A DNA stretch of 64,000 bases from Phytophthora quininea. Its lineage: Eukaryota; Oomycota; Peronosporomycetes; Peronosporales; Peronosporaceae. Made by a program: the position numbers and the translations under genes. The stretch covers positions 744,001-808,000 of the forward strand of contig JAAVTG010000531.1 in the NCBI GenBank assembly GCA_011947345.1, written 5' to 3'. The notes beneath the pieces were generated by a model. That model was not told the origin of the DNA, ran no database searches, and saw only the letters and a list, made by a program, of their open reading frames with translations. Below are positions 55,496-64,000 of this stretch, piece after piece (positions within the stretch are counted from its first letter, which is position 1; the number at the start of each line of letters is the position of its first letter).

Positions 55496-57510
55496 GTCTG
55501 TCCAGCATGGCTGTTGGTACGAGGCGTGCTGTAGCGGGCCGCTACGGTGTCACATTCTCGCCCGCGTCGTTTGCTCCCTGAGCGTTGAGCAGGGATCGCC
55601 GCGTGTGCCACACGTTGTCAGACTTGCTGATCGGACACAGCACGAAAGCAGAAATATTGCATCGTTTTCCGCTATAATTCGGCATTCATGATTGGCACAA
55701 AATATATCATGGGGGCTACTTGATGTACGGCAAGGGAACGAAAGGGTCAAAACAGCACTAATTATTTGCAAAAATAGATTTGAATTAAATTCTTGTCTTA
55801 CTATGCTTTGGCGGTGACATGGCGCCGCCACACCTGTGTTCACTGCTTGGATTGGTTCTCCACAGCGGCATCGCCGTTTGAATTTTGCTGGCCTTGGCAA
55901 CGTTTGTCTGTATGGACTTCAGCAACGGTTGGCGCTATATTGCGGCTTTATCGCTCGAGCTTGAAGCAATAAGCAACCCGAGCATCAACAACAAGGCGTC
56001 ACGTCAAGCAACCAATAGCCAGAAGCAGCGAGAGCTGCTCATGGAAGAGGAGGAGGTGGTGGAGATGTTAACAGTGCTCGTACGCACGACGTCTCTCTCG
56101 GGTGCGGTTTGGTATTCCTGGGTTAACTGCGACGCAGACCGCTTTTCGCAGTCCCGGAAATCGCGCGAGTGTGGGTCGTAGCGCTGTCTTGCTCGTCGTG
56201 TTCCTCGCTACTAGTAAGCAAATGGAAGCCGATCACTCGCACCAAGCCACGGCGATGAATAAACAGTTAGGTAGAGCACTGTTAGTTAAGACAAGGAATT
56301 CGTAGCTGTTCACATTGGGTTTTGCGATAGCCCAGTGCACCACCTTACTCCGCCCAGCTACTCCTTTGAGCTCAGCAAGCAAACGATGAAACGTGAGGGC
56401 TTTCGCGACGAGCCCTGACGTTCTATATATCTTCACGGAACGAAACCGTCTGGGTCAACAAGGACGATACTCGCTGTTCGCTATCTATGCCACTTGTCCG
56501 CCGTGCTCGCTCCCGTGCTCGCTCTGCCAATTGCCGTCGCAGCAATTGGGGACTTCCAGCGGTCTGCAGCAGAGTCTGCCTGCCGCTCAAGGCGACTTGC
56601 TCTGTGCACGGTCCGCCCAGTTGTTTATGCCACGGCCGCGAGCAATCCTGCGAGTCAGTTTGCGCGCCAAAGAGCGTCAACTGAAGTTTGGCCCCGCTCG
56701 AACTTCAACCGGTCTTGGCCCTCACCGCCTTCATGCCTGCCTGCCTACAAATCGCCATGTCCGCGCGCTTCCTGGTCCCAGTGCGCTGCTGTCCAACATC
56801 GCGCTGACCGACGTCCAAGCTGCTGCTGCTACCCAGCCGATTTCTTGGCGACGGTCGAGGAGCTCGTGGGCCGCGAAATCAAGCTGCTGCAAGCCTCCGT
56901 AAAATTTTTCTAGCCGTGCCGCAGCCAAACATGCGTGTGGGATGGCTACCATAGCTCATTTGCAAGAAATCTGGGGGCAAACTTCTGGACGCAGCGAGCC
57001 TCGCGTTCGCCACGTCGCGACTCGAAAAGTGAGCCAAGTCGTCGCCATTACCCACGGGTGGTGCCGGCGGATTGAAAATCAGCCTGCGAAAGTCGCGCCA
57101 GATTCGTGTCGCACGCAGCGGCAGCAAGACAACGAGATGGCAACGCCATCTACACCAGGCAACGCGGACGGAGTCCGTGGCGACAAGAAGCAGCAGTGCC
57201 TGCAGCGCCGCGGACCTTCATTCCGAAGCCTCTGCAAAAACACGGGTTTTGATTATGCCCGGACGGGTGCGATAGTCATGAGATACCGCGCCCGTCCCGC
57301 ATAATCACGATCCGAATATCAACCAATTATCTGCCGTTCTTTGATTTTCACCCACTCAAATTCGCCAGGGCGGAACTGGGACATGCTCACTTGCAGACTG
57401 AGGTCCCACTATGCGCCGCTGATTGCGCGCAGATCACCAGGAAGACCCGACGCAGCCACAAGCTCAGTCCGGAACTTGCGTCGTCCCTCACATCAAAGCA
57501 ACGCTAAACC
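55496..57510. other. Intergenic with weak coding-like stretch
   Basis: At 56760-56913 (plus) one frame ends PADFLATVEELVGREIKLLQASVKFF, preceded one frame away by SALLSNIALTDVQAAAAT; this could be the end of a small gene with a frame break. Nothing else is supportable. Confidence 0.3.
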
Positions 57511-58164
57511 ATGCCGCAGCCTGCATCAGAAGAGCCCTCTGCCAACGTACAACTGCAGCTGATCCCGCGCCTGGAGCGCAAGCAGTCGCACTGCGAGCTG
57601 GCCAGCCCCGTCAAGGCGCCGCCGCTCACGCCCGTGCGCGTCGAGCCGCTGCGCTGGTCGGCCTCGTCCTTCGCGCTGTCCTTCCTCACCAACATCGACC
57701 GCCTCGAGATCCGTGAGACGGTGGACCGCGACGGCGTCGTCTTCTACGTGCTCGAGGTCTTCCAGTTCCACTACAACTCGCGGCTGCCCACCAACGTCAA
57801 CAACCCGCGCCTGGCCACGCGACTGTCCGAGGACTCGGACGAGCACCGAGAGCCCGACTTTAAGGTCGAGCGCCGCTACTCAGATTTCGCCAAGTTGCGC
57901 CGCCAGGTCAAGCTCTGGTGCTGCCCCAACGCGCAGTTCACGTGCCCCTACTGCTACGAGTTCGGCCGCTACATGCGCTTCCGCATGCGCCAGCCGCGAT
58001 TGTACGTCAAGCTCACCAAGAACGTGGAGCAGCGCAAGGACATTCTGGTCGAATTCCTAACGGACTTTGTCGACCTGGCGCAGAACCCAGCTAAGAACGC
58101 CATCCACCGCTGCGAGGCGCACCAGCACGTGCCGGCGCTGCTCGAGTCGTTCCTTCGGGATTGA
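57511..58164 (+). CDS. CxxC-PX family protein 13
   Basis: 217 aa, single exon, ATG 57511. Order: SSFALSFLTNIDRLEIRETVDRDG, VVFYVLEVFQFHYNSRLPTN, an acidic insert, KVERRYSDFAKLRRQVKLW (canonical RRY), CPYCYEF (C-x2-C), RQPRLYVKLTKNVEQRKDILVEFLTDFVDLAQ, and HRCEAHQHVPALLESFLRD. All family hallmarks are intact, including the basic PX motif. It is separated from members 1-12 by ~31 kb of repeats. The nearest relative in the window appears to be gene 14 (RCEAH/KCEAQ...VP.LLE.FL). Confidence 0.85.
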   Translation: MPQPASEEPSANVQLQLIPRLERKQSHCELASPVKAPPLTPVRVEPLRWSASSFALSFLTNIDRLEIRETVDRDGVVFYVLEVFQFHYNSRLPTNVNNPRLATRLSEDSDEHREPDFKVERRYSDFAKLRRQVKLWCCPNAQFTCPYCYEFGRYMRFRMRQPRLYVKLTKNVEQRKDILVEFLTDFVDLAQNPAKNAIHRCEAHQHVPALLESFLRD

Positions 58165-59030
58165 GACAGTTAGAGAGAAGAACTCTTCATGTTTTGAGTC
58201 TTTTACCAAGCTAAATTATAAACGTGCATTAATAAAACCCCGTACAATGGAAGATTGGACGCCGGCGGCTGAAGTAAAGGACAGCAGATTCTGCGCGGTG
58301 ATCATTTTCGAGCCGGTGGGGAAGTCTGAGCCATGGTTGTTAAAGCGAGCGAGCTGCTGCTGAGACCAGCCACCGCTGCTGAGTGAGAATTTGACGTGTT
58401 GGGGGGTCTCTTGTACAGCACTCTTGCAGGCAATGCTGTCTGCGCTCATAAAAGTTTGGGCTATTTAACAGGTCGGCGAGGGTGTCGTGTAAGAATTGGC
58501 ACGCACAGTCGAAGTCAAGAGATTGACGCGCAAGATATTGCTTTCGAGCAGCTGTAGCGGCCGCTTGGAGATGTGGGAAACCTGTTGTGGCGGGCGGAAC
58601 TTATAGATGAGGACTGCAGCTTCGGATCTATCGCTGAGAACGGCCGCACTTACGCCCGGGAAGACAGTCTTCGCTCGACCGTCAACGCGGCTGCAGTCGA
58701 GTCTTGTTTGACGTACACAGCCCAAGTTGCTATCATCTGTTGATGTGTTCTCCACTTCCTTGACTACAAGACCACGAATTATCGGGAGACTATCCCTCGT
58801 GAAGCGATGCAGTGCTGTCGTCGGCATCACGAAGAACTTTTTGGACTGTGGAGTTTCGTGTTGTTAGACTTCCCCGGCTCAAAAGCACTCCATCATCAAG
58901 TCGTCCGCCTGGATTATCCTGCGATACGGTGCAGCGTGAACACTCATCGGATCCTGTAGGGCCACTGACCCAGCGCAGGATCGCGCACACAAACAGCCGG
59001 AGTGCTTCAGAGCTTTTAACTTCGTGCTGC
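58165..59030. other. Intergenic between CxxC-PX 13 and the MLO-like gene
   Basis: No supported gene; the longest frames are antisense or lack start context. Confidence 0.4.
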
Positions 59031-61183
59031 ATGGATCGCCGCTCCAGTAGAGGCAGACGACAACCGGTGCAATTCATTTTGGTGGGGCATTCGCGACGTC
59101 CCTGCTCATTTCACAACTGGCACGATGGGGGCGCGTCGCTCTTCGAAGTGGGCGAGACCGTCGAGTTCTGGCGCGTTCTCGTGCACTTGAGCATCCTCGC
59201 GCTATGCCTCGTGACGTTGGAGAAGGCGCTCCACCACCTTGAGCACAAGTTCCCACCGTCGGAGAAGTTCCAGCACATGATCAAGAAAGTTTATCGAGAG
59301 CTCATGATTCTTGGCTTAATCAGTTTGGGGCTCAAGATCATCAAAGAGATGGCCGAGGTGGACAGCTACAGCAAGACGATGATCGCATTCCAAGTAGCCG
59401 ACCTGACCATCTTCTTCCTGGCGCTGGCGCTGGTCCTGCAGTCGACCTGCATCTTCCTGCTGCTGCGCAACCAGAACTGTCGAGCCGACCGAGCCGAGTT
59501 AATCACCACTCAAGACTTGGCTACTGCGGTCAATTCGCCCGAAGGCCATGGCAAACACGAGGCCACGTTTTCCCAAAAGCTTTTTGCTGCGGACGGTCGG
59601 CCAAGAGCAAGGCGATCGAGATGGAACTGATTCATTTACGCTTGTTGAGACGTTTGTTCCTGCAGCGCTTTGGTTTGCCGCAGCTCTTCCCGTTTTCCAA
59701 GTACTTGTACCGTGCCCAGGCCAACCAAATCTCTAACATGATCGAAGTGGAACCGACCATGTGGGTGTTGCTGCTCGCAGTGGCCTGGGCGATCTGTGGC
59801 GTGCTGTATCTGCTCGAACGTCTCGACAACGACATGGGGACGGACATGCCCGAGAGTCACGAGCTCGTCGAGTCCTTCATGCTGATTGCGTGGATCGTCC
59901 TGCTGCTTCACATCATTGTCATGCTCTACTTTCGGTCCTGTGTGCACAAACTGCTCTTGGCAGCAGGATATAACGACGATAAGGGTGTCCTCGGCGTCAA
60001 CTTGAGTGCAATCGCAACTGCAGAAGCCAACGCGTGGCGGACTGAGGAAGCAGACGCAGCTCTGGAAGTCATGAGTCGGATTCAAGAACATCACGAGGAG
60101 ATCGAACACCTCCGCGCCAAAGGACAGCACAAGTTGGCGAAGGTCGACGCTGGCGTTCAGCTCATCGTCGACTCGGTCCGCACCGCTAAAGCCAAGGCCG
60201 GACTCTCCAAAGCATCCACGCAGTGCGAGAGTATCGCCGACGTTGCGCCTGGCTCGCCAACGCTTCACATTAGCTTCTTCTCGCACAAGGCCTGGCACGT
60301 GGCTGTCATGTTCCTGCTCATTATCAACGGTTTCCTCATCACTCTGTTCGTCCAGTGTGCGGTGTACGACTTGGACGACATCTACGGCGACTTCGGAGCA
60401 ATGGCCTCGATCATGGTGCCGCTGCCGCTGCTGCTGAACGGGCTGATCTTCCAGAAGCGCATTTTCTACGATTTTGTCGTCGTCAGCAACATTCTCCAGA
60501 TCGACGCCCACACGCTTAGCGACGTGGTGGAAAACTTCAGTGAAGTTGTGCGTCTCCGCTCCGAGTTTGCGACCACGCTGCTCCAGCACTTGACGCAGCA
60601 CGAACTCAGCATTAGCGACCTCCAGAGCGAACTGAAGACGCGAGACACGAAGCAGACGGGCTTCATCGAGGTGGACGACCTCCGATCCGTGCTGGCGACG
60701 TTCGGCTTCCACCTCACGCGGTTCCGCTTCAACACCGTCGTCAAGCTGCTGTTCGAGCTTGAAGGCACCACCGTGGCGTTCGCCCAAGTGGTTCGTCTTG
60801 TCGCGATGGCTCAAAACGAGCAATTTGCAGACAACCCCAACATCGGCCACCAGCACCCGCTCTTGCGACCAAGCGTGCTTGTGCCTGACAGCTTGGCTCA
60901 GTCGAGCGTGGTGGCGAGTTACAGCTTGTACGCTTCGACCCGGCAGATCCCCATGCTGGCACGGTCGAGCTTGGAGGCCGAGCCTCACCCGGACGACCTT
61001 TTGGTGGCCGAGCCTCACCCGGACAACCGTGTCACTGTGCCCCCGCCGCCAGCATTCACGCAGCGCGGCATCAAGCCAACCGGCGCTCCGCAGCCGCGAC
61101 CGAGCGTCAGCTCCCAGGCGCTGCACGACATGTTCAATCTCCAGGGACTGTCGGCAAACCATGTGCCCGGTGGCATCGTGTAG
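59031..61183 (+). CDS. MLO-like seven-transmembrane protein with EF-hand-like C-terminus (one -1 frame break)
   Basis: About 717 aa when one missing base at ~59560-59620 is allowed. The first part (to 59630) has FWRVLVHLSILALCLVTLEKALHHLEH and YRELMILGLISLGLKI, the arrangement of the first helices of plant MLO proteins, then IFFLALALVLQSTCIFLLL. The second part has helices at WVLLLAVAWAICGVLYLLE, SFMLIAWIVLLLHIIVMLYF, HVAVMFLLIINGFLITLFVQ and MASIMVPLPLLLNGLIFQK: seven in all. A cytosolic tail follows with RDTKQTGFIEVDDL, an EF-hand-like loop (position 3 is Lys, so calcium binding is doubtful), and a tandem AEPHPDD/AEPHPDN repeat. MLO proteins are plasma-membrane, calcium-linked, calmodulin-binding proteins in plants. 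The start at 59031 is the last ATG before the first helix block in frame; an upstream exon is possible. Confidence 0.7.
60978..61025 (+). repeat. Short coding tandem repeat
   Basis: GGCCGAGCCTCACCCGGAC occurs twice, 33 bp apart, giving AEPHPDDLLV-AEPHPDN in the MLO-like protein's tail. Confidence 0.8.
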
Positions 61184-61861
61184 CTTGGAATATCCTCCAG
61201 ACCGCGCCAACTATCGTGTCTAAGATAATAACAATCGGGAAGTGTTAATGAATGCGTCTTGTACACCGTCTGAGGATCGCAGTGTGGGCGATATGTGACG
61301 GTCGTCAGGACATCACCTCCGCCTATCTCACCGAGAAAGCCACTCAACAAGCCTCGTACGCACCGAGTTCGCTCGTCAGCATTGATCGGCAGTCGTGGAG
61401 ACTAAAATGCGGTCTTACCGGCGGTGGTGAGCGCCGTCCAGGAGAGCTTCCTCGGTCTCGAGCAGAAGCCACACCGCTCAGGCAACAAGTCCCGACGATC
61501 CTTGCGACTGCAGTCGATGTCAAACCGGCCATGCTGGCGCCTTCCCAGCGGCACACGCGCCATTGATCGCCCTCCAGGAGATTCGCAAGCGCACTGCTCG
61601 AAAGTCGCAAAGAGACAGAGTGGAGACTGTCTGTTTGACCCAAGCAGCGCGCGCAGCCAATCAGGCGCCGCGGCTTGTCTCACAACTTCAGTTTTGCAGC
61701 GGTTTTCGCACGCGAAACATGCATAGACTGCGAGCAATCGACCTCGAACACGAACACTCGCCACACCGGGCGATGGATGGCAGAGCCTGCGAGAGATCCC
61801 CAAGCTCCGTCGACCTCACTTCTCAATTTACCAAGTCGAAGACCAAGCGCATCCGAACAAG
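61184..61861. other. Intergenic
   Basis: No supported gene between the MLO-like gene and CxxC-PX 14. Confidence 0.4.
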
Positions 61862-62545
61862 ATGACTGTCAAGGCCACGAGCGTGGCCGACCACCAGATA
61901 CAGACGCTGCAGAAGCTCATGCCGCACGACTGCGCCATCGTGGTGGCGCAGAAGGGCGAGGACGTGGATCTGCCCACCGTCCAGCGTCCGCAAGGTCTGC
62001 AGCAGCGACTGCAGCTGGACCTGGAGGCGCATCGACGATGGAACGCCAGCGGCTCCGTCGGCTTCCTCAACAGCGTGGACCGCATCGAGATCAACGAGAC
62101 GCGCAGTGACGACGACCAGACCGTCCTGTACAGCTTGGAGGTGTATCTGAGTCTCCCCACGAGTCGACTACCCACCAGCCGATGCGACCCCACCGAGTGT
62201 CAATCCCCCACCCGACCGACGTTCAAAGCCGAGCGGTGCTTCGCCGACTTTGAAGAGCTGCGAGAAAATGTGCTCAAGACCGTCAGTAGCATGCCGCAGT
62301 GCACGTGCGAGTACTGCATGGACTTCCTGGTCTACATTCGCTACAAGTTCTCACAGCCACGCGGCCTCGTCAAGTTGCTGTCCGGTACCGAGAAGCGCAT
62401 GCAGATTCTGGGCACCTTCATCAACGACTTTGTGGAAATGGGGCAGCGTCGAGTGGCAAAAGTCAGCAAGCGCAAATGTGAAGCGCAAGCACTAGTTCCT
62501 TCATTATTAGAAGCCTTCCTGCTTGACCACGCTAGCGATTGCTAG
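61862..62545 (+). CDS. CxxC-PX family protein 14
   Basis: 227 aa, single exon, ATG 61862. The N-terminus is longer (MTVKATSVADHQIQ...). Then SVGFLNSVDRIEINETRSDDDQ, VLYSLEVYLSLPTSRLPTS, TFKAERCFADFEELRENVLK (RCF; one Arg kept), CTCEYCMDF (C-x2-C with an extra Cys), SQPRGLVKLLSGTEKRMQILGTFINDFVEMG, and RKCEAQALVPSLLEAFLLD. All hallmark positions are present. Confidence 0.85.
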   Translation: MTVKATSVADHQIQTLQKLMPHDCAIVVAQKGEDVDLPTVQRPQGLQQRLQLDLEAHRRWNASGSVGFLNSVDRIEINETRSDDDQTVLYSLEVYLSLPTSRLPTSRCDPTECQSPTRPTFKAERCFADFEELRENVLKTVSSMPQCTCEYCMDFLVYIRYKFSQPRGLVKLLSGTEKRMQILGTFINDFVEMGQRRVAKVSKRKCEAQALVPSLLEAFLLDHASDC

Positions 62546-62977
62546 AGAACTGGATGTGCGAGTAGCCCGCACATCTGGACCTTATAAGCTGTTCTCACAA
62601 ATAACTATTATTATTGGCTTCGTTTGTCATTGTTTTGTTTTGTTTTTCCTGGTACCGGTGACTAGGAAGTGACGAAACATACTTGTTGCACAATGGCTGT
62701 ATCTCCACGAAGACTACACCGAAGTGGGCTTGATCGTCGTCACGTGGACTTCGTGACAGCGATCTTGAATGAAGTTCTCACTGACGTTGTGATTTATATG
62801 TAGCAACCAGAAGGCTATGGCGCAAGCGCGGGAAGAGTAATGGTGGTTCATAATATGCTCCATCGTGGAATCATGGCGAAAAGTCCCTGCGCGGGAATTC
62901 CTACTCGTGTTTTTCTCCTTCCCACTCCTTGATTTCCCCCAATAGCGAGGGATCAAGCCTCGCGCCAAGTCCCGATC
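62546..62977. other. Intergenic upstream of the effector relic
   Basis: No gene seen; T-rich at 62625-62650. Confidence 0.4.
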
Positions 62978-63679
62978 ATGCGTTTGAGCTGCTTCTTTTG
63001 TTGGCGGCTGCAGCCACATTGCTCGCTATCGCTGAGGCCGCCTCGTCATTCAAGAGTCTGAATCAAGTGAACGACGAGAGACTGCTAAAAACTCGCCAGT
63101 CTGACGACGACGCCGACGAAGAACGGGTCGTTGTCAAGCAAACCCTTGCTTCTATTGTCGACAATATACCCAACGAAGTTAAAACTGTCGACGATGCGCA
63201 TATCTACAAGCGCATGTTCGAATAATGGAGCCAGGAGATGAAGACGGCCAAGCAAATGAAGGACGAGCTAATTTCGAAAAAGGCACCGCGTTCGAGATCG
63301 AGTACATTCCGAAAAGTTCCAGACCATATAAGCTCTCCAGTTAAAGAAGAACGCTGCCTAATAACTCGTGCAGTGATCTTTGAGTCGAATTTAGCAGTGC
63401 TTCCAAACAAACAAAAAATAATGGCACGTTTTCCTTAACCCCTTTACCCCCGCTATCCAGGACGTGCTAGTAGCTACTCCTTTCCTACAACATCAGCACT
63501 CGACGACTTGCTAGAGTCAAGGCTCTGCGCGATGACCTCGAAATGATGGATAATATCGACTGGCTGCGGAAGGTGATGATCAAAATGGACGACGACGGAG
63601 TGGCGGTGGCGCAGTTCAAGACGATGCTCAATCACGATAAAGACACGTCAAAAGTGCAAGCTAACTTCTTTCCCTGAAA
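62978..63679 (+). pseudogene. RXLR-dEER effector, broken
   Basis: An MRLS start at 62978 is followed, one frame away, by a hydrophobic Leu/Ala-rich signal-peptide core. The N-terminal region then reads NDERLLKTRQSDDDADEER, a degenerate RXLR (RLLK instead of RxLR) with an intact dEER. Beyond a helical part ending KRMFE there is an in-frame TAA (63222-63224), after which WSQEMKTAKQMKDEL continues in frame. After an unrelated-looking stretch, a later frame contains DNIDWLRKVMIKMDDDG, a W-type helix. RXLR proteins are secreted and enter plant cells. The early frame break may be a sequence error, but the stop and the rearranged middle make this a probable pseudogene. Confidence 0.6.
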
Positions 63680-63792
63680 CAACATGAAACAACATTTTTA
63701 TTAGCCAATAAAAATGCGCCCTACAAAACATTATATTAGCCAATATATGGCTTTGTAGAAAAACTCATTCAGTCGTAGAAATTGGTCTGCAT

Positions 63793-64000
63793 ATGGCTGG
63801 GGCGACAGCGCCTTGCCCCAAGTGCAACAAGGTGCTGTCCAAGTCAAACATGGCGAAGCACAAGCAGCGTTGCGGGAAGAAGAAGCCCCCAAGACGCGCA
63901 AGGCCATCAACCGCGACGCCTACGCTCGCAACAAGGACGCTATCCTCGCCAAGCGACGCGAACAGCGTGTGTATGAGCGCTATTGGCGTCTCGAAGGTAA
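63793..64000 (+). CDS. C2H2 zinc-finger protein, N-terminal part (runs off the window, one -1 break)
   Basis: ATG 63793 opens MAGATAPCPKCNKVLSKSNM, continuing to a C-x2-C-x12-H-x3-C knuckle of C2HC type (CPKC...AKHKQRC). At the C5 run 63886-63890 the frame must move by one missing base to continue as KTRKAINRDAYARNKDAI and LAKRREQRVYERYW, a basic helical segment of DNA- or RNA-binding character that reaches the window end. Function unknown; could be a transcription factor or a transposon-associated protein. Confidence 0.5.
   Translation, partial: MAGATAPCPKCNKVLSKSNMAKHKQRCGKKKPPRRARPSTATPTLATRTLSSPSDANSVCMSAIGVSKV

Noticed and set aside
59636..61210. 524-codon open frame on the minus strand
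   Set aside because: Exact antisense shadow of the MLO-like gene; it is rich in His/Val/Arg with no domain, and the plus-strand frame has helices and biased codons.
1..64000. CRISPR arrays, rRNA or tRNA genes
   Set aside because: No regularly spaced short direct repeats and no rRNA-like segments were seen; no tRNA cloverleaf was spotted by eye, though a tRNA scan would be needed to exclude one.

Overview
The window looks like nuclear DNA of an oomycete, most likely a Phytophthora species. The evidence is short 57-97 bp GT-AG introns, a degraded RXLR-dEER effector gene, a kinase-CRIB-RhoGAP fusion, Ty3/gypsy, Ty1/copia and pogo/mariner elements, and a GC-rich gene space interrupted by AT-rich repeat-laden DNA. 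The genus is an inference; no species can be named from the sequence alone.

Layout. 1-8 kb is a housekeeping block: the 5' end of an HSP70 gene (minus), a divergently transcribed STE20/GCK-type kinase with CRIB-like and RhoGAP domains (plus), and an 11-exon exocyst SEC15 gene (minus). 9.3-26.2 kb holds a cluster of twelve small single-exon paralogues (about 165-235 aa) with a PX-like core. All of them carry a C-x2-C pair where an ordinary PX domain has its proline-rich loop. 26.3-48 kb is a repeat block: a dead mariner-type transposon, three pogo/CENP-B-type transposase fossils, a Ty1/copia relic with a pogo element nested in it, and a nearly complete chromodomain-bearing Ty3/gypsy element with 255/257 bp LTRs and a 5-bp target-site duplication (CGACT). 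48-50 kb has a decayed ferric-reductase-like gene. 50.2-55.5 kb is a large inverted repeat with two 2294-bp, almost identical arms around a 737-bp spacer; each arm carries the same unrecognised four-exon gene. 57.5-62.5 kb returns to genes: two more CxxC-PX paralogues flanking an MLO-like seven-membrane-segment protein. The last 1 kb has a broken RXLR effector gene and the start of a C2H2 zinc-finger gene.

A recurring technical signal is that at least fourteen otherwise intact reading frames are interrupted by a single missing base, always in the same direction and often in a G/C/T/A run. Reading frames, exon phases and paralogue alignments all recover if one base is added. I read this mainly as uncorrected homopolymer deletions in the assembly rather than as mass pseudogenisation. 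Several 'broken' genes below are therefore probably intact in the organism.

The genes suggest themes of membrane traffic and lipid or GTPase signalling: exocyst tethering (SEC15), Rho/Rac signalling (kinase-CRIB-RhoGAP), PX-like proteins and MLO-like calcium-linked membrane proteins. No operon-like coupling is implied. The most novel-looking item is the CxxC-PX family, expanded to 14 copies here and split by about 31 kb of repeats.
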